Shown piece by piece: positions 62,236 to 64,000 of a stretch of 64,000 nucleotides of DNA. Where the stretch lies: positions 1-64,000 of the forward strand of contig CAKOTA010000004.1 in NCBI GenBank assembly GCA_934119965.1, given 5' to 3'. Position 1 is the stretch's first letter; each line of letters opens with the position of its first letter. Below the pieces are notes generated by a model. It was not told where the DNA came from and did no database searches. It was given only the letters and a program-made list of their open reading frames with translations. Origin of the DNA: an uncultured Bacilli bacterium. GTDB taxonomy: Bacteria > Bacillota_I > Bacilli_A > RF39 > UBA660. A program made the position numbers and the translations under genes.

Positions 62236-64000
62236 TATATTAGTTTACTTAATAATTATTTTAAAAAATGAAATATATTTTTCAAAATATGAATCAGAAA
62301 ATGAATTAATAGGAATAGTTACTAAAATAACTAAAAAAGAAAATTATACTAAAATTGAATTAAAATCAAAAGAAAAAATATTATGTACTTATAAAGGTAA
62401 TATTAATTTAAAATTAGGAATGAAAATAAAAGTAAATGGTTCTTTAGAAAAAATAAAAGAAAACACTAACTTCAATTTATTCAACTATAAAAAATATATG
62501 TTGAGTAAAAAAATAAAATGGATTTTTAAAATCAATAATTATGAAATAATTAATTCTAAAATATCATTAAAATATAAAATTAAAAATTATATAATAAATA
62601 AAATAGAAAAAAGTAAAAATAAAGATTATTTAAAATTATTTATATTAGGTAATAATGAATTAGATGAAGATATAAAAACTAATTATCAATTATTAGGAGT
62701 AAGTCATTTATTTGCTATATCGGGTATGCATATTTCTTTATTAACGGGTATCTTATTATTTATGCTGAATAAAATTAATAAAAAAAATACTAATATTTTG
62801 TTAATCAGTTTATTTTTAATATTTTATATGTTTCTAACAAATTATTCTCCATCAATTATTAGAGCTAGCTTATTATTTATATTGATTAATATTAAAAAAA
62901 TATTTAAAATCAAAATAGAAAATAAAGACATATTACTTATAATACTATTTTGCCTACTAATATCTAATCCTTATTATGTATATGATTTAGGCTTTGTTTT
63001 TAGTTTTACAATAAGTTATTTTTTAATAAAATTTAATAATATATTGAATCATAAAAATTATATTATTCAATTATTTTTTACTTCTTTAATCTCTTATATA
63101 GTAAGTATTCCTATTATGATAAATGGATTCAATCAAATAAACTTATTAAGTATAATTTTTAATTGCATATTTGTTCCATATGTATCAATTATAGTTTTTC
63201 CTATAACATTGCTATCATTTATATTTCCATTTTTAGAGCCACTAATTACATTTTTAATATATATATTAGAATTGATGGCTAACATCTTTTCAAATTTAAA
63301 TGTGCTGATAACGATTCCTAAATTACCAATAATACTAATTATTGTTTATTATATTTTTATAGTGAATCTATTTAATAATTTTAAAAAATTCAAAGTTATT
63401 ATATTAATAATATTTTTAATACTTTGGAGTAATTTGAGATTTTTTCTTAATTACCCAATTATAACAATATTAGATGTTGGACAAGGAGATTCGACATTAA
63501 TTGAATTGCCTCATAATACAAACATATTAATTGATACAGGTGGAATTGTAAATTATACTGAAAAAAGTAATCATCATATTGGTAAGAATGTATTAATTCC
63601 GTATTTTAAATCAATAGGTATTAAAAAAATAGACTATTTAATACTTACGCATGGGGACTATGATCATATGGGAGAAGCAGAATATTTAATAAATAATTTT
63701 AAAGTAAAAGGAGTAATATTCAATTGTGGGGAATTTAACAATTTAGAAAATGAACTAATCAAAGTATTAGATAAAAAGAAAATAAAGCATTATTCCTGCA
63801 TCAAAGAATTAAATCTAGATAATAACAAATTATATTTCTTACAAACGAAAGAATATGATAATGAAAATGATAGTTCCAATGTGATTTATTTTAATTATAA
63901 AAATACAAAATTTCTTTTTATGGGAGATGCTGGAATAAATAGAGAACAAGATGTATTAAATAAATATAATCTTGAAAATATAGATTTTCTTAAAGTGGGT
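62204..64000 (+). CDS. comEC: DNA uptake channel ComEC (3' truncated by the window)
   Basis: At least 599 residues. The frame opens with TTG at 62204 (LKKLKIILLFSILVYLI, a first TM helix), 9 bases after GGAG and inside the comEA 3' end; no suitable ATG fits. Visible: the OB-like N-terminal loop, Competence domain signature HLFAISGMHISLLTG, many TM helices, and the start of the metallo-beta-lactamase-like nuclease domain (LDVGQGDSTLIE, ILTHGDYDHMGEAE near residue 480). Forms the channel for single-stranded DNA. The gene continues beyond the right edge. Confidence 0.94.
   Translation, partial: MKKLKIILLFSILVYLIIILKNEIYFSKYESENELIGIVTKITKKENYTKIELKSKEKILCTYKGNINLKLGMKIKVNGSLEKIKENTNFNLFNYKKYMLSKKIKWIFKINNYEIINSKISLKYKIKNYIINKIEKSKNKDYLKLFILGNNELDEDIKTNYQLLGVSHLFAISGMHISLLTGILLFMLNKINKKNTNILLISLFLIFYMFLTNYSPSIIRASLLFILINIKKIFKIKIENKDILLIILFCLLISNPYYVYDLGFVFSFTISYFLIKFNNILNHKNYIIQLFFTSLISYIVSIPIMINGFNQINLLSIIFNCIFVPYVSIIVFPITLLSFIFPFLEPLITFLIYILELMANIFSNLNVLITIPKLPIILIIVYYIFIVNLFNNFKKFKVIILIIFLILWSNLRFFLNYPIITILDVGQGDSTLIELPHNTNILIDTGGIVNYTEKSNHHIGKNVLIPYFKSIGIKKIDYLILTHGDYDHMGEAEYLINNFKVKGVIFNCGEFNNLENELIKVLDKKKIKHYSCIKELNLDNNKLYFLQTKEYDNENDSSNVIYFNYKNTKFLFMGDAGINREQDVLNKYNLENIDFLKVG

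Noticed and set aside
40253..64000. Reverse transcriptase or template repeat of a diversity-generating retroelement
   Set aside because: I looked for a YxDD reverse transcriptase and an A-rich copy of the 41471-41602 segment and saw neither in this window.
1..64000. Mycoplasma-type code (TGA = Trp)
   Set aside because: TGA ends real genes such as tkt, Trp is TGG, and no gene needs TGA readthrough.

Overview
The window is about 25% GC and densely packed, with nearly all genes on the + strand. TGA works as a stop codon (for example at the end of the transketolase gene) and Trp is TGG, so the standard bacterial code applies. The gene set is Bacillota/Bacilli-like: LexA, Obg, RNase J, CotE spore-coat protein, the IreB-RuvX-YrzB-MltG-YrrM cluster, a YmfF/YmfH peptidase pair and ComEA/ComEC. 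Together with the extreme AT bias and small intergenic gaps this suggests an uncultured, host-associated low-GC Bacilli lineage related to Mollicutes (RF39-like), but one that makes a cell wall (MurF, Ddl, FemX, MltG) and probably spores (CotE). The exact lineage is inference.

Layout. 1-1.3 kb: tail of a Cys-rich peptide and a frameshifted S51 peptidase. 1.3-6 kb: acyl-CoA ligase-like protein, hybrid sensor kinase and Hpt-receiver protein, a phosphorelay with no DNA-binding output. 6-16.4 kb: ASCH protein, ORF6N-PLD protein, obg-truB, cysteine desulfurase with two thiol-redox proteins, queH, a lipoprotein, lexA with a divergent SOS-controlled micro-protein, and transketolase. 16.5-17.1 kb: a roughly 610-nt structured non-coding RNA with its own promoter and terminator, ROOL-like in size and style. 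17.1-25.8 kb: envelope proteins, cotE, rpsP-khpA and a wall operon (hydrolase, membrane-tethered murF, ddl, femX). 25.8-27.2 kb: tRNA-Lys, then a probable toxin-antitoxin operon with two PemK-like genes, an XRE gene and a palindromic operator. 27.2-35.6 kb: miaB, two HExxH metallopeptidase paralogues, mutL, a zinc-ribbon membrane protein and an RNase J that has lost metal ligands. 35.7-40.2 kb: marR plus a heterodimeric ABC exporter. 40.2-61.5 kb: envelope/surface region interrupted by housekeeping clusters. It holds a secreted FGE/C-type-lectin-fold protein behind a G10 promoter tract, a giant prepilin with 519-bp repeats, a second prepilin, a lipoprotein, an Ig-like polysaccharide deacetylase and three short secreted paralogues. 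61.5-64 kb: comEA and the 5' part of comEC.

Most notable: (i) the surface-protein gene at 40253, whose promoter spacer contains a G10 tract (a classic slipped-strand phase switch) and whose last ~130 bp are abruptly adenine-poor and encode the part of the fold that varies in diversity-generating retroelement targets; (ii) the large structured RNA; (iii) the SOS-controlled 44-residue membrane protein divergent from lexA; (iv) the double-toxin operon; and (v) a shared 'SSWNVTNVxxALxxLY' module linking the giant prepilin with the secreted surface proteins.
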